Assembly (NCBI GenBank): GCA_965212125.1
Contig: OZ243045.1
Location: forward strand, 1,116,001 to 1,180,000
Direction of reading: 5' to 3'
DNA length: 64,000 nt
Source of the DNA: CAYRJD01 sp965212125
GTDB lineage: Bacteria > Actinomycetota > Acidimicrobiia > Acidimicrobiales > Poriferisodalaceae
Shown piece after piece: positions 49,698 to 57,563 of the stretch. Numbering within the stretch: the first letter of the stretch is position 1; each line of letters starts with the position of its first letter. Both the position numbers and the translations under genes were made by a program. Under the pieces are notes generated by a model. The model worked only from the letters and a program-made list of their open reading frames with translations, had not been told where the DNA came from and did no database searches.

Positions 49698-50865
49698 CAG
49701 CTTCAATTCCGTCACCAGCGCTAATTGTTTCACCATCTGCGTTGGATTTGTTGTCGCCCCCTGCCTCATCAGCGCCGTCAGTGCCGTCAGTGCCAGCTTC
49801 CGCGTCGCCGCTGACAAGACCTAAATCGGCGCGTATGCGGTTATCAATCTCAACGGTTACCTCAGGGTTGTCAGCCAAAAACTCTTTAGCTTTTTCACGA
49901 CCCTGCCCTAGCTGCTCACCTTCGTAGGTGTACCAGGCACCAGATTTTTTGACGATCCCACTCTCCACGCCAACATCTAGCAGCGAACCTTCACGACTAA
50001 TGCCTTGCCCATACATAATGTCAAACTCGGCCTGCCGGAACGGTGGCGCCACCTTGTTTTTCACCACCTTCACGCGTGTGCGTCCACCGGTTACCTCGCT
50101 ATCGGATTTGATTGCTTCAATGCGGCGGATGTCTAGACGCACCGACGAATAGAACTTCAGCGCGCGGCCGCCCGGTGTCGTTTCGGGGCTGCCGAACATC
50201 ACGCCGATCTTCTCTCGCAGCTGGTTTATAAACATGCAGATGGTGTTAGTTTTGTTGAGGTTGGCTGTGATCTTGCGCAGCGCTTGCGACATCAGACGTG
50301 CCTGCAGCCCGACATGAGAAGCACCCATATCGCCTTCAATCTCCGCACGAGGGGTGAGGGCCGCAACCGAATCGATAACGATTACGTCAATTGCGCCTGA
50401 GCTAATCAACGTGTCGGTGATCTCCAGAGCTTGCTCGCCCGTATCTGGTTGTGAGATAAGTAGCTCATCAACATCTACGCCAATGTTGCGGGCGTAGATC
50501 GGGTCTAGCGCATGCTCGGCATCAACGTAGGCGCAGATGCCGCCCGTGCGTTGAGCCTCAGCTACCAGATGCAGCGCGACGGTTGATTTGCCTGACGCTT
50601 CTGGGCCGTATACCTCTGCCACACGCCCACGCGGGAATCCGCCTATACCCAATGCCAGATCAATGGCCAGGTTGCCAGACGAAATGGCTCCTATATCCAT
50701 GAGTCGGCGATCACCCATTTTCATGACCGCTCCGGCACCGAACTGCTTTTCAATCTGAGCCAGCGCTGAGCCAAGCGCCTTGTCGCGCTTCTCCCCATCT
50801 TGGCGGATGTAGCCAAGAGCGGGATCGTGTCCTGTAGCACCTGCTATTGCGTTGCTTTTAGCCAT
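49648..50865 (-). CDS. recA: RecA recombinase with acidic C-terminal tail
   Basis: DNA strand exchange and SOS co-protease. 405 residues, about 55 more than usual. Walker A GPEASGKST, the DALTPRAEIEG/GASHVGLQARLMSQALRK region, NQLREKIGVMFGSPETTPGG (loop L2) and KVVKNKVAPPFRQAEFDI are intact. The extra tail after residue 345 is rich in Asp, Glu, Gly and Ala; acidic RecA tails are known to restrain DNA binding. ATG 50865 has AAGGAG ahead. The last 50 bases also code for the start of the hydrolase. No recX follows. Two inverted repeats lie about 115-150 bases upstream. Confidence 0.97.
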   Translation of the reverse strand: MAKSNAIAGATGHDPALGYIRQDGEKRDKALGSALAQIEKQFGAGAVMKMGDRRLMDIGAISSGNLAIDLALGIGGFPRGRVAEVYGPEASGKSTVALHLVAEAQRTGGICAYVDAEHALDPIYARNIGVDVDELLISQPDTGEQALEITDTLISSGAIDVIVIDSVAALTPRAEIEGDMGASHVGLQARLMSQALRKITANLNKTNTICMFINQLREKIGVMFGSPETTPGGRALKFYSSVRLDIRRIEAIKSDSEVTGGRTRVKVVKNKVAPPFRQAEFDIMYGQGISREGSLLDVGVESGIVKKSGAWYTYEGEQLGQGREKAKEFLADNPEVTVEIDNRIRADLGLVSGDAEAGTDGTDGADEAGGDNKSNADGETISAGDGIEADAETVSAAVASTEIAE

Positions 50866-50978
50866 TTTGTTCTCCTTGGGGTTTGAGGCGGTCTGCCTTT
50901 GAGGGTTTGGAAGCGGTTGCTATGTACGCAACTTAGAACAGAGGTGGGACATTGCTCGCCTGCATTTAACTGACGCGC

Positions 50979-51001
50979 GTTCAGCCGGGCTACGGCTGAA
51001 C
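50979..51001. repeat. Perfect inverted repeat upstream of recA
   Basis: GTTCAGCCG (50979-50987) and CGGCTGAAC (50993-51001) around a 5-base centre. No T run follows on either strand, so a terminator is unlikely. It touches the second palindrome listed next. Confidence 0.6.
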
Positions 51002-51016
51002 TACATAAGTGTAGTT
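50999..51016. promoter_or_regulatory. Candidate operator overlapping the recA promoter
   Basis: AACTACATAAGTGTAGTT is a dyad with 7-base arms and a 4-base centre. On the minus strand it contains TACACT, a -10-like box, so a repressor here would block recA transcription. It is not the classical actinobacterial LexA box (GAAC-N4-GTTC); a diverged LexA site is one idea. The leader to ATG 50865 would be about 140 bases; nothing else was recognised in 50866-51103. Confidence 0.4.
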
Positions 51017-51103
51017 TGCCACAGCTACCTAGCAGGGCAGCGTTTGATTTGCCCGTGCTTGGCTTATTTGGTTTGGCGCTGGCGCCGCTGAGCGAGTCGC
51101 CGC

Positions 51104-52006
51104 TTAGCGGAAGTTCGGCGCTACTTGCGTGATGAACAGATCCATTGTCGCCTTCTTTGATTCCATCGGACCAAAGGTGAAGTCGGGCACGATCAGCTCG
51201 CTGACGCCGACGTCTTTATAGGCACCCACGATCTCGGTCACCTCATCTGGCGTGCCAACGATGGCGGCTCGCCCGAAGTCACGCTCACGAAAGCGTTTCA
51301 GGTCGTCCTCGTTGGTTGAGATCAGCATCAACGCCACTGCGCTGCGAGCGATCTGCGTCGGGTCGCGGCCGACGTCGTCGCAATGCTGGTCAAGCACTCC
51401 GCACAGATGCGCAATGTCGTCGGGCATGCCCCAGAAGTTCCACTCGTCGGCGAAGCGAGCCGTCGTGCGCAAAGTGCGTTTCACTCCCCCTCCGCCGATC
51501 ATCAGTGGCAAGCGAGATTGCACTGGCTTCGGATCAAGCGGCGCTTCGGTCATCTGGTAGTGCTGGCCGCTGAAGTTGGTTCGGTCGTTGCCGAGCAATG
51601 AAACGATGGCCTCAACGGCTTCGTCGAAACGATCCATCCGGCTGCGCAGCGTGCCGAAGTCAAACCCATAAGCAAGGTGCTCGTTTTCTTGCCAACCCGC
51701 ACCGATCCCTAGCACTGCTCGCCCACCGGAGATGTGGTCGATGGTGGTGGCGATCTTGGCGGTGAGTGCCGGGTGGCGATAGGTGTTGCCGGCAACGAGC
51801 GGACCGATTCGGACATTGGGCACCAGTGCGGCAAGCGCCGCCAACACCGACCAAGCCTCGTGCGCTGGCTGGTCAATGTTTTCGTCGTTGGGCATGAAAT
51901 GGTCGGCAAACCAAATGCCGTCCCAGCCGGTGTCGCCCGCATGCTGGCAGCCTTCGGCGATGACGTCCCACGGCTGGTTGTTGTGTGTCCAAAAACTAAA
52001 TCTCAT
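51104..52006 (-). CDS. LLM-class F420-dependent oxidoreductase
   Basis: 300 residues, luciferase-like TIM barrel. WDVIAEGCQHAGDTGWDGIWFADHF, split over the first barrel strands, then VRIGPLVAGNTYRHPALTAK, GRAVLGIGAGWQENEHLAYG and LPLMIGGGGVKRTL are typical of the actinobacterial F420 group. Likely uses reduced F420 on an unknown substrate. It stands between recA and cinA, both on the same strand, where it is not part of the usual synteny. No promoter of the common type was found; the start is an ATG with no clear Shine-Dalgarno. Confidence 0.88.
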   Translation of the reverse strand: MRFSFWTHNNQPWDVIAEGCQHAGDTGWDGIWFADHFMPNDENIDQPAHEAWSVLAALAALVPNVRIGPLVAGNTYRHPALTAKIATTIDHISGGRAVLGIGAGWQENEHLAYGFDFGTLRSRMDRFDEAVEAIVSLLGNDRTNFSGQHYQMTEAPLDPKPVQSRLPLMIGGGGVKRTLRTTARFADEWNFWGMPDDIAHLCGVLDQHCDDVGRDPTQIARSAVALMLISTNEDDLKRFRERDFGRAAIVGTPDEVTEIVGAYKDVGVSELIVPDFTFGPMESKKATMDLFITQVAPNFR

Positions 52007-52057
52007 TAGCGCAGCCTGCCAGATGGTGCGCGCCGTTGATGTTTTGACGCTGGTCCC

Positions 52058-53353
52058 TTAGCTCTCCAGCGCTTGGCGCAACCAGTCAAACGCGGAGATG
52101 GTGCTCCATTGGCTGCGCTGCTGCAGGTCGGTGGGCATGATGAGGGTTCGGGTGACGGGACCGCTGGTGGTGGGATCGCCAGCGGCTAGATCGCCAGCGA
52201 TGCCGATGACTACTTCGGTGTCAGATGAATCCGCTTCGCACACCGCTAGGCCCCAGTCGGTGCCGAACATCTGTTTGACAGACATAGCCATCTCACCTGC
52301 GTCGCCGCGGGCGCTGGCGCTGGCGCTGTGCTCGCTAGTTCCGTGCTCGCGGGCACCATGCTCAACCGTGCCCGCCCTGAATGGGACGACAGACGTGCCA
52401 GTGGCAGCCGCGCCGAAGGCTTGCTGGGCGGCGGACAAGCGGTTGGCCATCAGTCCGCCGGTAAAGGTTTCAGCGATCGCCAACGTGTGATTGCGCTCGG
52501 CCAGTCGCTTTAGCACCACCTGCTCCATCGACTCGTCATCGCTTGAAAATACGAGCGAGCCCAGCAGCGTCCGCAGCGCCTCGGCTTCGGTGTCCAACAG
52601 TTCATCGGCGGCCGCCTGGTTTGACGCCCGGGCAGTGATGCGAACTTTGATGCCTTCAATTCCGCTAGCCAAAAACGCCAGCGTTGGATTGCCGACCTCG
52701 TCAAGTTCGGTTATCCGTTCGGCTAGGCGCTCAGCTAAACCCGACTCACTTTCGCCCCAGGTACGCAGCACGCGACTAGCAATAACGTCGGTGTGCCCGG
52801 CGCGAGATCGCAAGTCGGCCAGCACGGTGCCGTTGAGCATCGCTTTCATCTCGCGTGGCACCCCGGGAACCAGATACAGCACAACCGGCGAATCCGCGGC
52901 TGGCTGCGCCGAACCGGTCGTGGGCCGCGGCAACTCAATGATCAACCCGGGTGCGGTTCCAGGCTGCTCGGGAATGGGCTTAGCCCCTTGCGGCACCATC
53001 GCTTGGCGCAGATTGTTCTGTGGCATCGGGCGGCCACGCGACTCAAACATTTCTCTGATGCGTTGCGCTATGGCCTCGTCCAGCACAAGCTCAACACCCA
53101 TCAAGTCAGCCACCACCTCGCGCGTGATGTCATCTTGGGTGGGCCCTAATCCGCCGGTTACGACAACCGCATCGCTACGGCTGATGGCCCGGTTCAGCAC
53201 ATCGGTTATTCGATCCCAGTTGTCGCCAACCTTTGTTTGGTAGTGGCTGTTGATGCCCGCGGCGGCTAGCTGCTCGCCAATCCATGATGAGTTGGTGTCA
53301 ACAATCTGACCCAGCAACAGTTCGGTGCCAACCGCAACGACCTCGCAGTTCAT
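52058..53353 (-). CDS. cinA: CinA-family protein, C-terminal domain altered
   Basis: 431 residues. The N-terminal MoCF-like (pyrophosphatase-type) domain is clear: VAVGTELLLGQIVDTNSSWI, VVTGGLGPTQDDITREVVAD, PGVPREMKAML. The C-terminal nicotinamide-nucleotide amidase domain is diverged: AETFTGG where AES(C/A)TGG is usual, and a Glu/His/Ala repeat (VEHGAREHGTSEHSA) plus a changed end in place of the GxAGP-x-GG motif. The NMN amidase activity may be lost. ATG 3 bases past pgsA, matching the conserved pgsA-cinA-recA order. Confidence 0.9.
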   Translation of the reverse strand: MNCEVVAVGTELLLGQIVDTNSSWIGEQLAAAGINSHYQTKVGDNWDRITDVLNRAISRSDAVVVTGGLGPTQDDITREVVADLMGVELVLDEAIAQRIREMFESRGRPMPQNNLRQAMVPQGAKPIPEQPGTAPGLIIELPRPTTGSAQPAADSPVVLYLVPGVPREMKAMLNGTVLADLRSRAGHTDVIASRVLRTWGESESGLAERLAERITELDEVGNPTLAFLASGIEGIKVRITARASNQAAADELLDTEAEALRTLLGSLVFSSDDESMEQVVLKRLAERNHTLAIAETFTGGLMANRLSAAQQAFGAAATGTSVVPFRAGTVEHGAREHGTSEHSASASARGDAGEMAMSVKQMFGTDWGLAVCEADSSDTEVVIGIAGDLAAGDPTTSGPVTRTLIMPTDLQQRSQWSTISAFDWLRQALES

Positions 53354-53356
53354 CCG

Positions 53357-53968
53357 CTACTTGCGTTTGGCTGATGAGTTTGATGCGGCCCGCAAATACG
53401 CAACGCCGGTGAGCAACGTAAACAGCACCGCTATCCACAATGTTGCGGTGGCGACCCAGTGAACGTTGTCGGCCACGGGCGGCAGCACGGCAAATCCGAT
53501 AGCCCAAAGCTGGATGAAGGTTTTGTGCTTGGCAGCTCTGGTGGCTGGAACGCTGATGCCGCGCCGCGCAACCAAAGATCTGTAAACGCTTATTCCTAGC
53601 TCACGCAGCGCTATCAGCGCGACGGGAATGAGGTGAAACTGCCCGACCTTCACCAAAGCCGCCATGCCGCCTAGCACCAGCACCTTGTCGGCCAGCGGGT
53701 CTAAGAAAGCGCCGGAGCTAGTGCCGCCGTGGCGTCGAGCCAGCCAGCCGTCCAAAAAGTCGCTCATCCCCAGGATGAAACCGAAAAAGAACACCGCCCA
53801 CGACGGGCTGCGCTCTAGCAGCAGCCAGACGAATACGGGCGTGGCGACGATGCGTGCGAACGACACCAGGTTTGCCGGGGTTGCCAGCGCGGTGGGGCCA
53901 TAAGTGCGGGGCGGCTTGGAGAATCTGCCCCTGCGTCTGGTTTCGCCACCTGCGCCTGCGCTGGCCAT
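53357..53968 (-). CDS. pgsA: CDP-diacylglycerol--glycerol-3-phosphate 3-phosphatidyltransferase
   Basis: Makes phosphatidylglycerol phosphate, an integral membrane enzyme. 203 residues from ATG 53968; the frame continues to 54289 but that part is antisense to the copper ATPase gene. TPANLVSFARIVATPVFVWLL, then the CDP-alcohol signature DFLDGWLARRHG-x4-GAFLDPLADK, and four to five membrane segments. A -10 box lies 8 bases before the ATG. Other CDP-alcohol transferases share the motif; the cinA/recA context favours PgsA. Confidence 0.9.
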   Translation of the reverse strand: MASAGAGGETRRRGRFSKPPRTYGPTALATPANLVSFARIVATPVFVWLLLERSPSWAVFFFGFILGMSDFLDGWLARRHGGTSSGAFLDPLADKVLVLGGMAALVKVGQFHLIPVALIALRELGISVYRSLVARRGISVPATRAAKHKTFIQLWAIGFAVLPPVADNVHWVATATLWIAVLFTLLTGVAYLRAASNSSAKRK

Positions 53969-53976
53969 TTCATCGC

Positions 53977-53982
53977 AGGGTA
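53977..53982 (-). promoter_or_regulatory. -10 box of pgsA
   Basis: TACCCT on the minus strand ends 8 bases before ATG 53968. Confidence 0.5.
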
Positions 53983-54053
53983 GGAGATTCACGGCCGCAG
54001 GGCAGGCATCATCTTCGCCGACGCTGGCGCCTGGGCGATGACTTTGGCGATTC

Positions 54054-54070
54054 CAGGGCAATGTCCCCTG
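54054..54070. promoter_or_regulatory. Candidate metal-repressor site before the copper ATPase
   Basis: CAGGG (54054-54058) and CCCTG (54066-54070) form a dyad with a 7-base centre, placed just upstream of the -10 box. G-tract/C-tract dyads at this place resemble CsoR operators, but no csoR gene is in the window. Confidence 0.25.
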
Positions 54071-54076
54071 CCTTCG

Positions 54077-54082
54077 TAGCCT
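54077..54082 (+). promoter_or_regulatory. -10 box of the copper ATPase, leaderless
   Basis: TAGCCT ends 7 bases before ATG 54090 and decides that start over ATG 54084, which would be only 1 base away. Confidence 0.55.
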
Positions 54083-54089
54083 TATGGAT

Positions 54090-56474
54090 ATGGCCGTTGT
54101 TGCTACGGAGCAGACAAGAACTTTGCTGGCGATAGATGGAATGACCTGCGCGGGTTGCGCTAGCAAGATTGAGAGTTCGCTGGCGGGCGTTGAGGGCGTG
54201 GAGTCGGCTGGCGTCAACTTCGGCACTCGCACCGTCTTGGTGTCCCACCGTGACGATCTGGCACCGCAACAGCTAGCCAAGGTCATCACCGGGCTGGGCT
54301 ATCAGGTCACCTCTCAACAGCCGGCGCGCCAGCTGGCGGAGGCTCGGCGGACGGAGGCTGGTTCGGGTGCGGTCGATGCGGGCGTGTCTGGTGCAGGTGC
54401 GGCTGGTGCAGACGCGGCTGGTGCAGACGTGGCTGACCCGAGTGCAGCCGACCCGGCGGAGCGCCGCGCACTTATTCGCTGGGTGGTTAGCGCGCCGCTG
54501 GCGCTATTTACGATGCTCATCTCAATGGTTGAGCAGCTGCAGTTCAGCGGCTGGCGGTGGGCCTTAGCTGGCGCGGCCACCATTGTCGTGTGGTGGGGCG
54601 GCTGGGGATTCTTAACCACTGCTTGGGTGCGGCTGAAGCACAGAACCACGGCAATGGATTCGTTGATTTCGTTGGCGGCGCTATCGGCGTGGAGTTGGTC
54701 GGTCGCTATTTTGCTGTCGGGTTCGACGGCGGGCGCGGCGGAAACGGGCGGCGGCGCTGGCGGCGGCGAGTCGACCGTGTTCTTCGACGCGGCCAGCGTG
54801 ATCGTGGCGGTGGTTCTGGTTGGACGTTGGCTAGAGACGCGCTCTTTAGCAAAAAGCGGCGACGCAGTGACGCGCCTGGCGACGCTTATTTCTGGGCGGG
54901 CCCGGCTGGCTACAGGCGAAGACGTTGACATCTCCGCTCTCAAAGTGGGAGATGAGTTTCTGGTTCGACCGGGCGAGCGCATAGCCACAGACGCGGTCGT
55001 AATCCAAGGCCACGCTTCCATTGACACCGCGGCGATAACCGGTGAATCGCTGCCTTTGGAGGTAGCCGAGGGCGACGAAGTGATGGGCGGCACGCTGAAT
55101 GTGAGCGGCTCTTTGGTGGTGAGCGCCCTGACCGTCAGCAACGAAAACACGTTGGCGAAAATCCTGGAGACCTTGCGGATCGCTCAGGCCAGCCGCGCCC
55201 CGGTGCAACGGATGGCCGATCGGGTCTCCGCTGTATTTGTGCCGGGCGCGCTAGCCGTGGCTGCGATCGCTTTGATCGGGTGGCTGCTAACGGGTGCTGA
55301 ATTTCAAGACGCGGGCTTGGCCGCGGTGGCGGTATTAGTGGTGGCTTGCCCGTGCGCTTTGGGTTTGGCAACGCCGATTGCGCTGGTGGTTGGCACCAGT
55401 CAGGCCACTCGCATGGGTGTGCTGGTCAAAAGCGTCACGGTGCTGGAGCAAACCAGGCGCGTCAACACGGTGCTGTTCGACAAGACCGGAACTCTCACCG
55501 AAGGCCAGATGCACGTGACTTCAATGGTCGTGCCGGCTGCGGCTGCGGCGGAGTCGCACAACGGCGCGGCAGAGTCGCTGGAACTTGAGCTGCTGGCATT
55601 AGCGGCGGAAACAGAGTCGCGCAGCGAACATCCCATCGGAGCAGCAATCGTCGCATACGCCCAACAGCAGCAGCCACTTACGGCGGCAAGCACGCAAGCA
55701 GCAACTCCGCCGGCAACAAGCATCACCTACCAGCCCGGTTTCGGCGCCATCGCCGAGTTTGACCTGCCGGGGTCGGCTCACACCCAAGTACTAGTAGGTC
55801 GCCCGGAACTGTTTGACGTGGTGCCCGATGCGGTAGCTGAGGCATCCGTCCAGGCTCAGCGCAACGGCAACACCGCGGTGCTGGTTGGGCGCAACGGTCG
55901 CGCCGAAGCGGTGATCGGCGTGGGCGATCGCATTAAGCCATCGGCCGCCCCGACCATCGCACAGCTGCGTGCCAGCGGCATGCGAGTGGGGATGCTCAGC
56001 GGGGACAGCAAGCTCACGGCGAACCACATCGCGGAAAAGCTCGGCATTGACGCCAACGAGGTGCAGGCCGAACTCACGCCCGCCGAAAAGCTGGCTCACA
56101 TAGAACAGCTACAAGCACAAGGTCGCAAGGTGGCGATGGTGGGCGACGGTATTAATGACGCCCCCGCCCTAGCCAAGGCAGATGTTTCGATCGCGGTTGG
56201 AACCGGCAGCGACATCGCCCAAGACAGCTCGGCACTGACGCTGGTGGGCGGCGACCTAAGCGTCATTCCGGCTTCCATTGCCCTGTCGCGGCGTATTCTG
56301 AAAACCATTCAGCAAAATCTGGGCTGGGCGTTTGCCTACAACACCGCCGCTATTCCGCTAGCCGCTTTCGGCATCGTCAGACCGGTCTGGGGAGCGATAG
56401 CCACAGCTTGCTCGTCGTTGCTGGTGGTCAACAACAGCCTGCGTCTGCGCCGCTTCACTAACAAGCGCCAATAG
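54090..56474 (+). CDS. copA: Copper-translocating P1B-type ATPase
   Basis: 794 residues from ATG 54090. Exports Cu(I) using ATP. One metal-binding domain with GMTCAGC near residue 17, an Ala/Asp-rich linker, eight membrane segments, actuator TGES, ion-site VACPCALG, phosphorylation DKTGTLTEG, SEHPIG, and GDGINDAPALAKADVS. WAFAYN in the seventh segment fits Cu(I) pumps. The last segment reads TACSSLLVVNNS, where copper pumps usually have Met two or three residues before SS; the change may alter metal choice. No chaperone or csoR nearby. Divergent from pgsA. Confidence 0.92.
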   Translation: MAVVATEQTRTLLAIDGMTCAGCASKIESSLAGVEGVESAGVNFGTRTVLVSHRDDLAPQQLAKVITGLGYQVTSQQPARQLAEARRTEAGSGAVDAGVSGAGAAGADAAGADVADPSAADPAERRALIRWVVSAPLALFTMLISMVEQLQFSGWRWALAGAATIVVWWGGWGFLTTAWVRLKHRTTAMDSLISLAALSAWSWSVAILLSGSTAGAAETGGGAGGGESTVFFDAASVIVAVVLVGRWLETRSLAKSGDAVTRLATLISGRARLATGEDVDISALKVGDEFLVRPGERIATDAVVIQGHASIDTAAITGESLPLEVAEGDEVMGGTLNVSGSLVVSALTVSNENTLAKILETLRIAQASRAPVQRMADRVSAVFVPGALAVAAIALIGWLLTGAEFQDAGLAAVAVLVVACPCALGLATPIALVVGTSQATRMGVLVKSVTVLEQTRRVNTVLFDKTGTLTEGQMHVTSMVVPAAAAAESHNGAAESLELELLALAAETESRSEHPIGAAIVAYAQQQQPLTAASTQAATPPATSITYQPGFGAIAEFDLPGSAHTQVLVGRPELFDVVPDAVAEASVQAQRNGNTAVLVGRNGRAEAVIGVGDRIKPSAAPTIAQLRASGMRVGMLSGDSKLTANHIAEKLGIDANEVQAELTPAEKLAHIEQLQAQGRKVAMVGDGINDAPALAKADVSIAVGTGSDIAQDSSALTLVGGDLSVIPASIALSRRILKTIQQNLGWAFAYNTAAIPLAAFGIVRPVWGAIATACSSLLVVNNSLRLRRFTNKRQ

Positions 56475-56475
56475 C

Positions 56476-56515
56476 TAAGCCCAATAAGCCCAATAAGTAA
56501 GCCCAATAAGTAAGC
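56476..56515 (+). repeat. TAAGCCCAA tandem repeat
   Basis: TAAGCCCAA at 56476, 56485 and 56498 with TAAG fragments between and after, filling the whole gap between the copper ATPase stop and the M48 gene start. Confidence 0.75.
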
Positions 56516-56516
56516 A

Positions 56517-57563
56517 ATGTCTCAGTTAGACCAAGAGCAGCTAGTTGACCTGAAGCGATTCGGCGACTGGACGTCTTGGTTGTCGTGGCTGATCCTGCTT
56601 GTGATACTCCCGTTCTCAGCTCTCAGCATCGCGGGGATTGCCTGGCTGCCAGCCGTCGTGTGGGCAGTGTGGGACGGCAGCTTTCTGCGCAACTTGATTC
56701 TCTTGACGGTGGGCTATTTCGCTTTGCTGCCCATCGTGTTCGTGCCCGGATTGGATTGGCTGCAAATCAAACTCATCGCTCCCGATTCGCGTGCCCCAAC
56801 TCCCCAAGAACGCAGCCACTTGCGGCCAGCTTGGCAAGCAGTGCTGAGGCGCGTGGGCAAGGGCGGCAACCGCCGGTACCTGTTGCGGGTTGTTGATAGC
56901 GACGAGATGAACGCTTATGCGGGTGGTGGACGCCTGGTGATTGTCACCAGCTTGGCGCTGCGCTTGCTCCGGCAATCCGAGCTTGAAGCCGTTCTGAGTC
57001 ACGAGTTGGGTCATCACGCAGGCATGCACCCAATAGTGCTGCTGGTGACTAGTTGGTTCAAGCGTCCGATTATTTGGTTTCACTCGCTGCTGCGCATCGT
57101 CCATGATCTTTTGATCTGGGCTATCAACACCACATCCAGGAGATGGCTCAGTCTCGTGTTGCTGGTCATTTCGCTTGCACCCAGAGCCGTGCTGGGTTTG
57201 CTGGCTTTCGTTTATAAAGCCGCCACGCTGGTGCTGTTGTTTTTTGGTCGCCAGGCCGAACATCAAGCCGACGCAACCGCGGTGAAGCTGGGCTACAGCC
57301 AGCCCTTGATTCAGGCCCTGAACACGTTTGAAGGCGCAACTGGGTCCCAGCAAAGCGGTGAGGCGTATGACGCTGCTTTAGAGAAAGCAGGTTTGCCCGC
57401 CCGGAAAACTCGATGGGATACGCACCCGCCCATAGCTCGGCGCGTGCAAAAGATCATGCGTGCAATGGATCGCTTGACCGGTGCCCGCTCCCCTAGCAAC
57501 AATCGCGCGCCTGCCGCCGCTGGCACCGCTGGCGCCGCTAGCGCAAATGATGCAATCAGATAG
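56517..57563 (+). CDS. M48-family membrane metallopeptidase (HtpX-like)
   Basis: 348 residues. Two N-terminal membrane segments, a further hydrophobic pair after the active site, and the zinc site VLSHELGHHAGMH (HExxH) with the third ligand in GRQAEHQADATAVKLG. NAYAGGGRLVIVTSLAL before it is typical of M48. Probably cuts misfolded membrane proteins, facing the cytoplasm as in HtpX. C-terminal 30 residues are Ala/Asn/Ser-rich. It overlaps the aminotransferase gene by 17 bases. No clear ribosome site; the start lies in the repeat tract. Confidence 0.9.
   Translation: MSQLDQEQLVDLKRFGDWTSWLSWLILLVILPFSALSIAGIAWLPAVVWAVWDGSFLRNLILLTVGYFALLPIVFVPGLDWLQIKLIAPDSRAPTPQERSHLRPAWQAVLRRVGKGGNRRYLLRVVDSDEMNAYAGGGRLVIVTSLALRLLRQSELEAVLSHELGHHAGMHPIVLLVTSWFKRPIIWFHSLLRIVHDLLIWAINTTSRRWLSLVLLVISLAPRAVLGLLAFVYKAATLVLLFFGRQAEHQADATAVKLGYSQPLIQALNTFEGATGSQQSGEAYDAALEKAGLPARKTRWDTHPPIARRVQKIMRAMDRLTGARSPSNNRAPAAAGTAGAASANDAIR

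Noticed and set aside
49698..49817. Longer start for the second hydrolase lipoprotein
   Set aside because: It lies inside recA and would put 40 residues before the signal peptide; ATG 49697 aligns with the paralog.
53969..54289. N-terminal extension of pgsA
   Set aside because: Antisense to the metal-binding domain of the copper ATPase and not membrane-like; ATG 53968 follows a -10 box.
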